The notes below the pieces were generated by a model. It saw only the letters and a list, made by a program, of their open reading frames with translations, had not been told where the DNA came from and made no database searches. A stretch of 15,149 nucleotides of DNA from Firmicutes bacterium UBA3932 (GTDB lineage Bacteria > Bacillota > Clostridia > Peptostreptococcales > Anaerovoracaceae): positions 1 to 15,149 of the forward strand of contig DGEG01000091.1 of NCBI GenBank assembly GCA_002385825.1. The letters run 5' to 3'. Shown here in pieces: positions 1 through 7,210 of this stretch. The first letter of the stretch is position 1; each line of letters starts with the position of its first letter. A program made the translations under genes and the position numbers.

Positions 1-19
1 AGATGTGTATAAGAGACAG
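1..19 (+). other. Nextera transposase mosaic-end adapter (artefact)
   Basis: The first 19 bases are exactly AGATGTGTATAAGAGACAG, the Tn5/Nextera mosaic-end adapter used in Illumina libraries. It is not genomic. It creates an artificial start codon at base 3, and a conceptual translation from there begins MCIRDR, which should not be taken as the N-terminus of the first gene. Genomic sequence can be trusted from about base 20. Confidence 0.97.
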
Positions 20-1220
20 GTACAGAAGGATCAGCAATCTTTTGCTGTTCCTCTTTATAGGACTTGCCCTGTTACCGTTTCTCTTGGAATGGATTCAGGG
101 CAGTTCTTATCAGTTTACTTATCTGTTTAATCGCAAGATACTTCCGGCAATCTGGTGTTTTTTTCTAATAATAATGTTCTTCTTTGTTCCCAGGGTTCAT
201 GCGGCGGGTCGACTTGTAAAGAGGGAAACGATTTATATGGAGGCGGTGGTCTGTGCCGTTATCCTTATCGCTGTCAAGATTCTTGTGGGATCCATGCTTG
301 GACAACTGGGAGAAAGTCCCTACGATTTGTCGCCGAAAGGGATACTCGGCAATCTTTTCTATGTGCTTCCCGCTTTAGCTTCCAGGGAAGTCATACGAAG
401 CTACATACTCGGTACATATTGCAACAAGCACAACCTGAAAGTTTTTATCTTCATAACATTGTTGATGACTGCAAGCAATATAAATTATTCCAAATTGGCG
501 CTGGTATCCGATATTGAGGGTATGGCGATCTATTTTTCTACGGAAGTTGGCCCCAAGCTTTGTATTAACATCATGTTATCATATCTTGCTCTCTACGGAG
601 GCCCGGTTGCGGCTATTCTTTACGGCGGAGTACAGGAGCTGTTTCATTGGACGACACCTATCCTCTCATCATTAATGTGGCTGGCAGAAGGCGCCATCGG
701 TATTCTAGTCCCCATCGGTTGTATACTCTTCATTGTCGGCAAGTATGAGGAACAAAAGCACCGGTATAAAAGTGTAAAAGAACAAAAAGGAGGGATTATC
801 GGCTGGTCGGTGACGGCGGTTTTTTCCATAGGACTTATTTGGTTCATCGTCGGCGTCTTTCCCATCGTGCCCTCTGTGGTGGTCACCGGCAGCATGGAAC
901 CGTTGATTTACCCCGGCGATGTGATCCTCATCAGGCAGATGCAGACGGAAGAGCAGCTTAGAAGCCTTGCAGAAGGCGATGTGATTCAGTTTCAGAGGGA
1001 TAATATCCGTATTACTCACCGCATCGTGGAGGTCATTGATGACGGCCTCGGCAACCTGACCTTCAGGACAAAGGGGGACAACAACTCTACGGAAGACAGC
1101 CGTCTTGTACACCCGAACGACATAAAAGGAACCCTGGTTAAAGTGGTTCCAAAGGTGGGATATCCCGCCTTACTTATCAAAGGTTCGACAGGAGAGGATA
1201 TAGGAGATGTCGAATTCTGA
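20..1220 (+). CDS. SipW-like (ER-type Ser/His) signal peptidase I with large polytopic N-terminal domain, 5' truncated
   Basis: This membrane protease cleaves signal peptides of exported proteins, probably those of the protein encoded next door. Numbering residues in frame from base 3 (the first six are adapter-derived), the C-terminal third carries the catalytic nucleophile in VVTGSMEPLIYPGD (Ser297) and a second block RITHRIVEV (His339), followed by KGDNN (357-361). His in place of Lys is the mark of the ER/archaeal/SipW class, which works as a Ser-His system. About seven or eight hydrophobic segments precede it (roughly 12-30, 47-63, 76-98, 113-127, 144-157, 186-207, 222-245, 265-290). That is far more than the usual one or two of SipW (about 190 residues in total). 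The true start lies upstream of the window. The stop is followed by 172 bases and then the putative substrate gene. The class is clear; the role of the N-terminal domain is unknown. Confidence 0.88.
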
Positions 1221-1312
1221 ACAGGCGCTAAGTAAGTAATTTCAACATGTATACCTCTAAAGTGGTAGGCAAACGGACCAAATGGCGTATGTAAGAGTGA
1301 ACGGCCGGGTAA

Positions 1313-1341
1313 TTTTGGAGACTCATGCGCCGGTATATAAT
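1313..1341 (+). promoter_or_regulatory. candidate promoter for the TasA-like gene
   Basis: A perfect TATAAT lies at 1336-1341, with a weak -35 (TTTTGG, 1313-1318) 17 bases upstream. A perfect TTGACA also lies at 1344-1349, with AATATT 18 bases downstream (1368-1373), but that choice would start the transcript almost on top of the ribosome binding site. Either could serve. A separate promoter here would fit abundant production of the surface protein relative to its peptidase. The rest of the 172-base gap shows no riboswitch that I recognise. Confidence 0.35.
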
Positions 1342-1392
1342 TATTGACAGGCGGAAAAGCCAAAAAAAATATTTTCAAAAGGAGAAACGGAG

Positions 1393-2301
1393 ATGAAGAG
1401 AAAAGTATTAGCATGTGTCCTTGCGTGCGCGATGCTGTTCCTGGGCATGGGATACGCCTACTGGACGGATAGCCTGCAGGTAGACACAACGGTATCAACG
1501 GGGGAACTCGATGTAAGGTTTGTGGATTTGGCATTATTCGGTCAGTATGACGATGAACTTGGTTGGGCTATTTTTGACGGTATAGACCCAGAGATGATAG
1601 ACAAATATTTTGATCGAGGGATAGAATGGGATGATAAAGAACTCTATAACATTATAGCAGATCCAGATGCAATAGAAGATTACCAAGATCGTATTCAAGG
1701 TTATACCACAACCGGATTTGATGCCAAATTAGTTGGCAAGAAAAACCTTGGCAAGGACGTTGGTGACTATATTAGAACCACAAAGTCTTCAGACAAAATT
1801 GCGATATCGATAAAGGATATTTATCCTGGATATGCCCAGCTCTTCAGAACTGACATTGTCAATCCCGGCACTTTGGCAGCAAAACTGAGTAAAATTAAAG
1901 CTACTATTGCCGGCGATACTAATGCTGTAAAAAATATGATCGGCATATCATTAAAAGTATTGAGAGAAGATGGAGACGAAGTATTTAATCTGTTGCCAAA
2001 TGAGAATGTTTTCTATGTTGGAGGAGAGACATTTGTACGCCTTTCCGCATTGGATGAATATACGGTTGACGGCGACACTCTTCTCAGTATCTATCCTGTT
2101 AACGAAGAGATGGATAATGATCAATGGAGAATGGATTTGATTTTAGGCGTTGCCATGGATCCGGATGCTGAAGGAGTGTACACCACTGGTTCAATTGCAA
2201 ATTATAATAAATATAACGATGATGCGAAAACACAGATAAAGAATGCATCCTTTACACTTGATTTCGGATGGGATCAGTTCAACGCTAAACCAAATGTGTA
2301 A
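1393..2301 (+). CDS. TasA/camelysin-like secreted protein with SipW-type signal peptide
   Basis: The 302-residue protein starts MKRKVLACVLACAMLFLGMG, then YAYWTDSLQVDTTVSTGELD. A short basic N-terminus, one hydrophobic stretch and an aromatic-T-D segment directly after it is the pattern of the SipW-cognate signal peptide seen in TasA, TapA and camelysin relatives. Cleavage is most likely after Ala22. The mature part is acidic, cysteine-free and rich in predicted beta-type segments, without a sorting LPxTG motif or C-terminal anchor. An AAAAGGAGAAA ribosome binding site sits 8 bases upstream of the ATG. By family knowledge such proteins form extracellular fibres by donor-strand exchange. That function is inferred here from the signal peptide and the adjacent signal peptidase. 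The coding sequence looks more AT-rich than its neighbours, especially from 1600 to 2050, as is common for fast-evolving surface proteins. Confidence 0.72.
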   Translation: MKRKVLACVLACAMLFLGMGYAYWTDSLQVDTTVSTGELDVRFVDLALFGQYDDELGWAIFDGIDPEMIDKYFDRGIEWDDKELYNIIADPDAIEDYQDRIQGYTTTGFDAKLVGKKNLGKDVGDYIRTTKSSDKIAISIKDIYPGYAQLFRTDIVNPGTLAAKLSKIKATIAGDTNAVKNMIGISLKVLREDGDEVFNLLPNENVFYVGGETFVRLSALDEYTVDGDTLLSIYPVNEEMDNDQWRMDLILGVAMDPDAEGVYTTGSIANYNKYNDDAKTQIKNASFTLDFGWDQFNAKPNV

Positions 2302-2348
2302 TAAAATATAAAGAATAAATATATAATGTAAATCCTAAATTCTTTTAC

Positions 2349-2377
2349 AGGGTGCCTTAATCCCCCTAAGGCACCCT
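2349..2377 (+). terminator. strong hairpin after the TasA-like gene (terminator or processing site)
   Basis: A perfect 11-bp stem (AGGGTGCCTTA at 2349-2359 pairing with TAAGGCACCCT at 2367-2377) closes a 7-base loop ATCCCCC. The downstream tract ATAATTT is only moderately T-rich. It therefore could act as a partial terminator, or as a 3' stabilising hairpin that raises the level of the TasA-like transcript over the downstream gene. Confidence 0.65.
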
Positions 2378-2424
2378 ATAATTTACACAATACACGTATA
2401 CAACGAAAAGAGTCGAGGTAGGAT

Positions 2425-3465
2425 ATGAAACTCACACTACATAAGAAGACAAAAAAGTTTATCCTGATAATTCTTGTCTTTCTCCTGTTGTTCGCAGGAA
2501 TCCAGACTTATAACACCGTAACAAAAGAGGAAACAGCCACAAAAGAGACTGTTATTTTCGAATACAGCTGTCATCCTTCCGTGGATTATACCGTATACAT
2601 CCTGCCCAATGAATTATATCCCGGAACCGAATTGGAAGAGGGGCGATATTACAGCAAACGACTGCTTGATTATATTCAAGCAGATTTTGCCGTGGAATAC
2701 CAGGGAAGCGACAGCGTCCCGGTGAAGATACAGTATCAAGTCCTTGCCACGGTAAACGGCTATCAGGGCCAGGCTGAGAATAAAAATATCTATTGGACGA
2801 AAAGTTTTCCTTTATTCGAGGAAAAGGTTGTCGAGATAGAAGGGGACAGCTGGAACACAACTGAGCAGATTAACTTTACACTTGACGAGTATGACGCGCT
2901 GGCGGTAAGGGCTAAAGATCTTACCGGCATGAATGTAACCAATGAGGTTATCGTAGAACTTTTGGGCACTGTTACCACAAAAGTAACTAAGGAAGAGGTA
3001 ACGATTCCTTTTTCTACAAATTTAGAGATTCCTTTGTTGGAAGATGTCTTTCAGGTGAAGAAGAGCGTGGGGGAACCAATTAAAGGCTTGGTAACGGAAA
3101 CGGAAGAAGCCATTCTGCCTGTTGACCGGGTTAAGGTATCGCTGTTCGCAATACTTATTTTATTATGTATAGCCGCTATCCCCATACTGATGTTCGTCAT
3201 TAAGGAACCTGATGAGCTGGCAATGTTGCGAAAAAAGAACAGCGGGCTGATAAAAAACTATGGCAGCAGAATGGTGGCCATGAAAGAAATACCGGACATG
3301 GAATTCAGCCGGTATTACCAGGTTTACAGTATCAAGGATATGATTAAAATCGCCGATGAAGTGCAGAAGCCCATCATCTATGTGCCCGATGAGAATACGG
3401 CGGTGCGCAACAATGAGCTGCTTATCATAAACGAAAACAGTCTCTACCGCTGGTTTTCCGCTTAA
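2425..3465 (+). CDS. two-pass membrane protein, DUF5305-like, SipW-cassette partner
   Basis: The 346-residue protein has a basic N-terminus followed by a membrane helix (about 11-27), an extracytoplasmic domain of about 205 residues, a second helix (about 238-259) and a cytoplasmic tail of about 85 residues. The external domain (YILPNELYPG..., then NIYWTKSFPL) and the tail ending in IKDMIKIADEVQKPIIYVP and ELLIINENSLYRWF match my recollection of DUF5305 proteins, which in archaea and Firmicutes sit beside SipW-type signal peptidases. A GAGG ribosome binding site (2415-2418) lies 6 bases before the ATG. Position and topology suggest a membrane assembly, anchoring or accessory factor for the fibre protein; no enzymatic motif is visible. 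The stop codon overlaps the stop of the convergent dehydratase gene. Assignment to DUF5305 is from memory and moderately sure; function is unknown. Confidence 0.6.
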   Translation: MKLTLHKKTKKFILIILVFLLLFAGIQTYNTVTKEETATKETVIFEYSCHPSVDYTVYILPNELYPGTELEEGRYYSKRLLDYIQADFAVEYQGSDSVPVKIQYQVLATVNGYQGQAENKNIYWTKSFPLFEEKVVEIEGDSWNTTEQINFTLDEYDALAVRAKDLTGMNVTNEVIVELLGTVTTKVTKEEVTIPFSTNLEIPLLEDVFQVKKSVGEPIKGLVTETEEAILPVDRVKVSLFAILILLCIAAIPILMFVIKEPDELAMLRKKNSGLIKNYGSRMVAMKEIPDMEFSRYYQVYSIKDMIKIADEVQKPIIYVPDENTAVRNNELLIINENSLYRWFSA

Positions 3466-4709
3466 AGGGCAGGAAGAGCTATCCTGCCGGAAACAGCACT
3501 GGCGGCCGCAACAGCCGGTGAACTGAGGTAGATCTCCACGGAAGAGGGCCCCATACGGCCGAGGAAGTTCCTGTTGTTAGTTGCCACTACCCGCTCTCCT
3601 TCGCTTAGAATACCGCCGCTCCTGCCGCAGCAGAGTCCGCAGCCCGGATGGGTAACGATGGCTCCGGCTTTTATAAGGGTTTCTAAAATTCCGGCTTCGG
3701 AAGCCTGGCGATAAACTTCCCGGCTGGCAGGTGTGACGATGAGCTTTACATAGTCGGCTACTTTTTTCCCTTCAAGGATCTTTGCGGCGATTTCCAGATC
3801 TTCCAGTCTTCCGTTGGTGCAGGAACCGATAAATACTTGATCGATAGGTGTTCCTTCCACCTCGGTTACAGGTTTTATTTTATCCACGGAAGAAGGGCAG
3901 GCCACAACCGGCACCAGTTCTTCTGCTTTATAGCGGATTTCTTTCGCATATTTCGCGTTTTCGTCCGCTGAGATATCAGGAATTTCCTCGATAGAAACCC
4001 CGCAGTACTCAGCAACCTTCTCATCGGGGGCAAACAAACCGGCCTTTGCTCCGGCTTCCACCGACATGTTGGCAATTGTCATGCGGGAGGCGATGCTCAT
4101 GGAGTCCACGGCGCTGCCCGCAAACTCCAGTGCCTTGTAATTTGCTCCGTCCGCGCCAAGATCCCCGATCAGGCGGAGAATGACGTCCTTGGACATGACA
4201 CCAGCCGGCAATTTTCCGTCGATGGTCACGCGAATAGTTTCCGGGACTTTAACCCAGAGCTGCCCTGTTCCTAATATGGCCGCCATTTCCGTATAACCTA
4301 CTCCGGAAGAGAAAGCGCCGATGCTTCCATAGGTGGTGGTGTGGGAGTCGGTACCGAAGACCACGTCTCCGGGCTTAACGTAATCGGCTTCCGGCATGAG
4401 CTGGTGACAGATGCCGTCGCCTCTGTGTACGTTCTTTATTCCGTATTTGGCTGCAAAAGCATCACCGATTTGAAAATGACGAACGTCTTCCACTCTGCTG
4501 GTGGGGACGAGATGGTCGTAAATTAGAACAACCTTTTCCGGATCCCAGATCTTCTCAAAGCCCATCTCTTCGAATTTATCCGCCACAAAGGGGACGAAGA
4601 TGTCATGGATCATGACTCGATCCACATTAACGGTGACGATATCGTTTGGACGGACATGATTTTGTCCGAGATTTTTCATAATGATTTTTTCGATGCAGGT
4701 GTATCCCAT
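3462..4709 (-). CDS. leuC: 3-isopropylmalate dehydratase/homoaconitase-family large subunit, copy A
   Basis: This Fe-S hydro-lyase large subunit of 415 residues has the usual length for the archaeal/clostridial LeuC type (about 420). Visible signatures are DSHTTTYGSIGAFSSGVGYT (121-140), IGDLGADGANYKALEF, NMSVEAGAKAG and the three cluster ligands: Cys297 in GSCTNGRLEDL, and Cys357 and Cys360 in HPGCGLCCGRSGG. With a small subunit it would interconvert 2-hydroxy and 3-hydroxy acids by dehydration and rehydration. It is the last gene of the four-gene minus-strand set, 95 bases after its small subunit, with ribosome binding site AAAGGG 8 bases upstream. That gap of 95 bases contains no clear promoter. 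The family is certain, but the substrate (isopropylmalate, citramalate, dimethylmalate, homocitrate or other) is not, since leuA and leuB are absent from the window. Confidence 0.9.
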   Translation of the reverse strand: MGYTCIEKIIMKNLGQNHVRPNDIVTVNVDRVMIHDIFVPFVADKFEEMGFEKIWDPEKVVLIYDHLVPTSRVEDVRHFQIGDAFAAKYGIKNVHRGDGICHQLMPEADYVKPGDVVFGTDSHTTTYGSIGAFSSGVGYTEMAAILGTGQLWVKVPETIRVTIDGKLPAGVMSKDVILRLIGDLGADGANYKALEFAGSAVDSMSIASRMTIANMSVEAGAKAGLFAPDEKVAEYCGVSIEEIPDISADENAKYAKEIRYKAEELVPVVACPSSVDKIKPVTEVEGTPIDQVFIGSCTNGRLEDLEIAAKILEGKKVADYVKLIVTPASREVYRQASEAGILETLIKAGAIVTHPGCGLCCGRSGGILSEGERVVATNNRNFLGRMGPSSVEIYLSSPAVAAASAVSGRIALPAL

Positions 4710-4804
4710 TTTATTAACCCTTTCTATTGGGAGCTATTGCATATATTTGTGAACTCTTTTTATAAACTTTGGATCTTTATGAACTTTCGAATAGCTTGCG
4801 TTGC

Positions 4805-5296
4805 TTAATCATTTCGCGAATTCTTCTTTTTCATAGCTTCCACAAGCCCGCCGGCCGCAATGATTTCCATTAAATTCGTGGGCAGGGGAGAGAGGTCATA
4901 CCTTTTATCTTTGTGTTCGATGTATTCGCCCACGGAGACTGTGATATCTTCCCCTTCAGTGACCAGCTCGGGCAAAAGATCGTGTTCTACCAGTAGAAGA
5001 CCGTTATTTATTGCGTTGCGATAAAAGATGCGGGCAAAGGATTTTGCAATTACACAGCCCACCTGAAGGCTTTTTATGATCTCCGGCGCCTGCTCTCTCG
5101 AAGAACCGCAGCCGAAATTCTTTCCCGCCACGATTATATCGCCGGGACGTATAGATGCGGCCAGTTCAGGCCTTAGGGGTGAAAAAGCGTACTGCTTCAT
5201 ATCATGAATACTTTTCATGGCCAGGTATTCTGTCGGTATGATTATATCCGTATCTATGTCGTCTCCAAGTACCCAGACCTTTCCTTTAATTTTCAT
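4805..5296 (-). CDS. leuD: 3-isopropylmalate dehydratase/homoaconitase-family small subunit, copy A
   Basis: This is the swivel-domain subunit, 163 residues, the standard length of the archaeal-type LeuD/HacB small subunit. It starts MKIKGKVWVLGDDIDTDIII and has the catalytic loop GKNFGCGSSREQAPEII (58-74), whose serines and arginine complete the active site over the Fe-S cluster. The substrate-specificity loop reads YLAM (24-27). In methanogen homoaconitase this loop carries an arginine (YLRT) that reads the extra carboxylate, so alanine here argues against a tricarboxylate such as homoaconitate. It starts 43 bases after the large subunit of copy B, with GGAGGT (5302-5307) 5 bases upstream of its ATG. 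It is co-transcribed with its partner copy A large subunit. Confidence 0.9.
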   Translation of the reverse strand: MKIKGKVWVLGDDIDTDIIIPTEYLAMKSIHDMKQYAFSPLRPELAASIRPGDIIVAGKNFGCGSSREQAPEIIKSLQVGCVIAKSFARIFYRNAINNGLLLVEHDLLPELVTEGEDITVSVGEYIEHKDKRYDLSPLPTNLMEIIAAGGLVEAMKKKNSRND

Positions 5297-5339
5297 CTAT
5301 TACCTCCATAATGCTATCTTTCAGGCAAGTAGTAGTTCT

Positions 5340-6596
5340 TCATGCGATGACTCTATCTGCCCGGACGATTTTACCGGCCAATGCGGAAGCTGCTACCGTT
5401 GCCGCCGAGGCAAGGTAGACTTTTGAATCTTTGTGGCCGGCCCTGCCTTTGAAGTTCCTTGTACCCGTTGATATTAACACTTCGCCTTCGCCGATGACAC
5501 CCTGGCAGCCGCCCCAGCAAACGCTGCAGTTGCTGTTCATGATCATTGCGCCCGCATCTATAAAGATATCCATCAAACCTTCCTGTAGCGCCTGCAGGTA
5601 AACCGTATTGGAAGCGGGGGATATGAGCAGCCTTACGCCATCAGCAATCTTTTTTCCCTTGAGGATGGATGCGGCGGTGCGCAATTCTTCGATCCTGCCG
5701 CTGTTGCAGGAACCAATAAAGCCTTGGTTTATCTTGACATCGCCGACTTCGTCTACGCTGACAACGTCATCCACATTGTCCGGCCTTGCTACTACGGGTT
5801 CGATTTTACTCAGATCGTAATGGTATTCCTTTTCAAATACCGCATCGGGGTCGCTTTTGAAAAGGTATTTCGGTTTTCTGCCATGGTTCTCCAGGTATTC
5901 TAAAGCTGCTTCGTCTGGCTCAAATATACCGGTCTTTGCCCCGGCTTCCACCGCCATATTGGCCAGCACCATGCGTTCGTTAATATTCATAGCTTTCGCG
6001 CCTTCGCCGGTAAATTCCATAACCTTATAGGTTGCGCCGTCTGCCCCGATATCGCCTATAATCGTCAAGATCAAATCTCTCGGATAGACGCCTTCTCTAA
6101 ATTTCCCCGTCAGGTGAAAGCGAAGAGTTGGAGGGACCAGAACCCAGGATTTGCCTGTCACCATGGCATAGAGGAAGTCTGTGTTGCCCACGCCGGTGCC
6201 GAAAGCGCCGAGAGCTCCGTAGGTGCAGGTATGGGAATCGGCGCCGAAGATCAGTTCGCCTGACCGTACATATTCTTCCATCATAATCTGGTGACACACG
6301 CCTTTTCCCTCATAAAATGCGATTCCATGCTCCCTTGCAAAGTCTCTCATTTTTTTGTGAGCTGCAGCCGTTTTGGGATTATCGGCAGGCATGTTGTGAT
6401 CGATGATGAATACAAGTTTATCTTTATCGGCAATTCGCGGTTTTTTTAGCAGGGTATTATACATATCGATGGCGAGGTGTGTGGTTCCATCGTTGCTCAT
6501 GAGCCTGTCGACGTTTACCGTGTGGATTTCCCCTGCAGAAACTTTCTCGAGACCCGCTGCCGAGGCGATAATTTTTTCGCTTATTGTCATTCTCAT
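5340..6596 (-). CDS. 3-isopropylmalate dehydratase/homoaconitase-family large subunit, copy B (atypical Fe-S motif)
   Basis: This is a 418-residue aconitase-superfamily large subunit, collinear with copy A but clearly diverged. It keeps GADSHTCTYGALGAFGTGVG, IGDIGADGATYKVMEF and NMAVEAGAKTG, and the three cluster cysteines align at 297, 357 and 360. Two near-invariant contexts are changed. The usual SCTNGR is SCNSGR (296-301), and the usual PGCGPC is NSNCSVCWGGCQG (354-366). The sequence further on, STGTRNFKGRAG, is family-typical. Its start overlaps the stop of the preceding small subunit as TAATG, and AGGAGG lies 10 bases upstream inside that gene, so translational coupling is likely. Another ATG two codons in is worse spaced. 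The substrate is unknown. I give no leu symbol because the altered motif suggests a specialised substrate. Confidence 0.85.
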   Translation of the reverse strand: MRMTISEKIIASAAGLEKVSAGEIHTVNVDRLMSNDGTTHLAIDMYNTLLKKPRIADKDKLVFIIDHNMPADNPKTAAAHKKMRDFAREHGIAFYEGKGVCHQIMMEEYVRSGELIFGADSHTCTYGALGAFGTGVGNTDFLYAMVTGKSWVLVPPTLRFHLTGKFREGVYPRDLILTIIGDIGADGATYKVMEFTGEGAKAMNINERMVLANMAVEAGAKTGIFEPDEAALEYLENHGRKPKYLFKSDPDAVFEKEYHYDLSKIEPVVARPDNVDDVVSVDEVGDVKINQGFIGSCNSGRIEELRTAASILKGKKIADGVRLLISPASNTVYLQALQEGLMDIFIDAGAMIMNSNCSVCWGGCQGVIGEGEVLISTGTRNFKGRAGHKDSKVYLASAATVAASALAGKIVRADRVIA

Positions 6597-7081
6597 TATT
6601 CCACTTCCTCCTTGTTGAGAAATTCAATCAGCCCGCCGGCATTGAGAATAGTCTGCATGTACTCGGGAAGTCTGGTGCAGGTCAATGTTTCGTCTCCGAT
6701 CTTCAGCAATCCTTCCGACATATCAAGCTCCACTACGTCATCCTGCTTTACTTTGTCGTAGGCTTCTTTGCAGATGATAGCCGGTAGTCCGATATTGATA
6801 GCGTTCCGGAAGAATATCCTGGCAAATGAACCTGCAATGACGGCTCGGACTCCCAATTCTTTCAGCACGCGGGGTGCCTGTTCCCTTGAAGATCCGCATC
6901 CGAAGTTTTCGCCGGCGATGATAACATCTCCGGGTTGAACCTGCTTAGCAAAGTCTTTGATAAGGGGTTCAAAGGTATAGGCCTTCATTTCTTCGATGGT
7001 AGGCAACAGCAGGTATTGGGATGGTATAATCTGATCCGTATCTACGTTGTGATTAAATTTCCAGACTTTGGATTTTTCCAT
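6596..7081 (-). CDS. 3-isopropylmalate dehydratase/homoaconitase-family small subunit, copy B
   Basis: This is a small swivel subunit of 161 residues, first gene of the minus-strand operon. It carries HNVDTDQIIPSQYL at the N-terminus and the active-site loop GENFGCGSSREQAPRVL (57-73). The specificity loop is YLLL (23-26), with leucine where homoaconitases have arginine and many isopropylmalate isomerases have a hydrophobic residue, so a substrate with an uncharged side chain is likely. Ribosome binding site AAGGAGA (7088-7094) is 6 bases before the ATG. It shares one base with the next gene (TAATG), which is strong evidence that the two form one heteromeric enzyme. Small-before-large order is the same as in copy A. 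Confidence 0.88.
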   Translation of the reverse strand: MEKSKVWKFNHNVDTDQIIPSQYLLLPTIEEMKAYTFEPLIKDFAKQVQPGDVIIAGENFGCGSSREQAPRVLKELGVRAVIAGSFARIFFRNAINIGLPAIICKEAYDKVKQDDVVELDMSEGLLKIGDETLTCTRLPEYMQTILNAGGLIEFLNKEEVE

Positions 7082-7115
7082 CGGCGTTCTCCTTATGTTT
7101 CAACAACAATCATTA

Positions 7116-7210
7116 TTTATGCAATTACTCATAAGTTGTTTACTTATGTATTGTTCGCACTTGCTTCACTTATGCATTACTCGCATTCAATTACTTATGT
7201 CAAAGTTTGT
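7116..7210. repeat. about four degenerate 25-26-bp repeats upstream of the dehydratase operon
   Basis: The heptamer ACTTATG occurs at 7142, 7168 and 7193, spaced 26 and 25 bases apart, and a related TTTATGCAATTACTC begins near 7116. The two central units share ACTTATG-Y-ATT-R-Y-TCGCA. One unit forms an inverted repeat: CATAAGT (7130-7136), 5 bases, ACTTATG (7142-7148). The block lies 35-130 bases upstream of the first dehydratase gene, within its probable leader. It could be a set of regulator sites or decayed tandem duplication. Confidence 0.5.

Noticed and set aside
155..517. Second-frame open reading frame of 120 codons within the peptidase gene
   Set aside because: It lies wholly inside a gene with clear family motifs in another frame, has no ribosome binding site and reads as low-complexity Cys/Ser/Gly-rich noise.
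1221..1392. Cyclic-di-GMP riboswitch before the TasA-like gene, suggested by GGCAAAC near 1267
   Set aside because: Apart from that short word, neither the GAAA tetraloop nor the second conserved block can be placed; a covariance search would be needed to revive the idea.
1393..1455. Lipobox (VLAC, residues 9-12) suggesting a lipoprotein
   Set aside because: The cysteine lies only eight residues after the basic N-terminus and the hydrophobic core continues beyond it; the overall pattern fits a SipW-type signal peptide better.
7116..7210. CRISPR array
   Set aside because: The repeats are degenerate, only about 25 bp from start to start, with no spacers of regular length and no cas genes.
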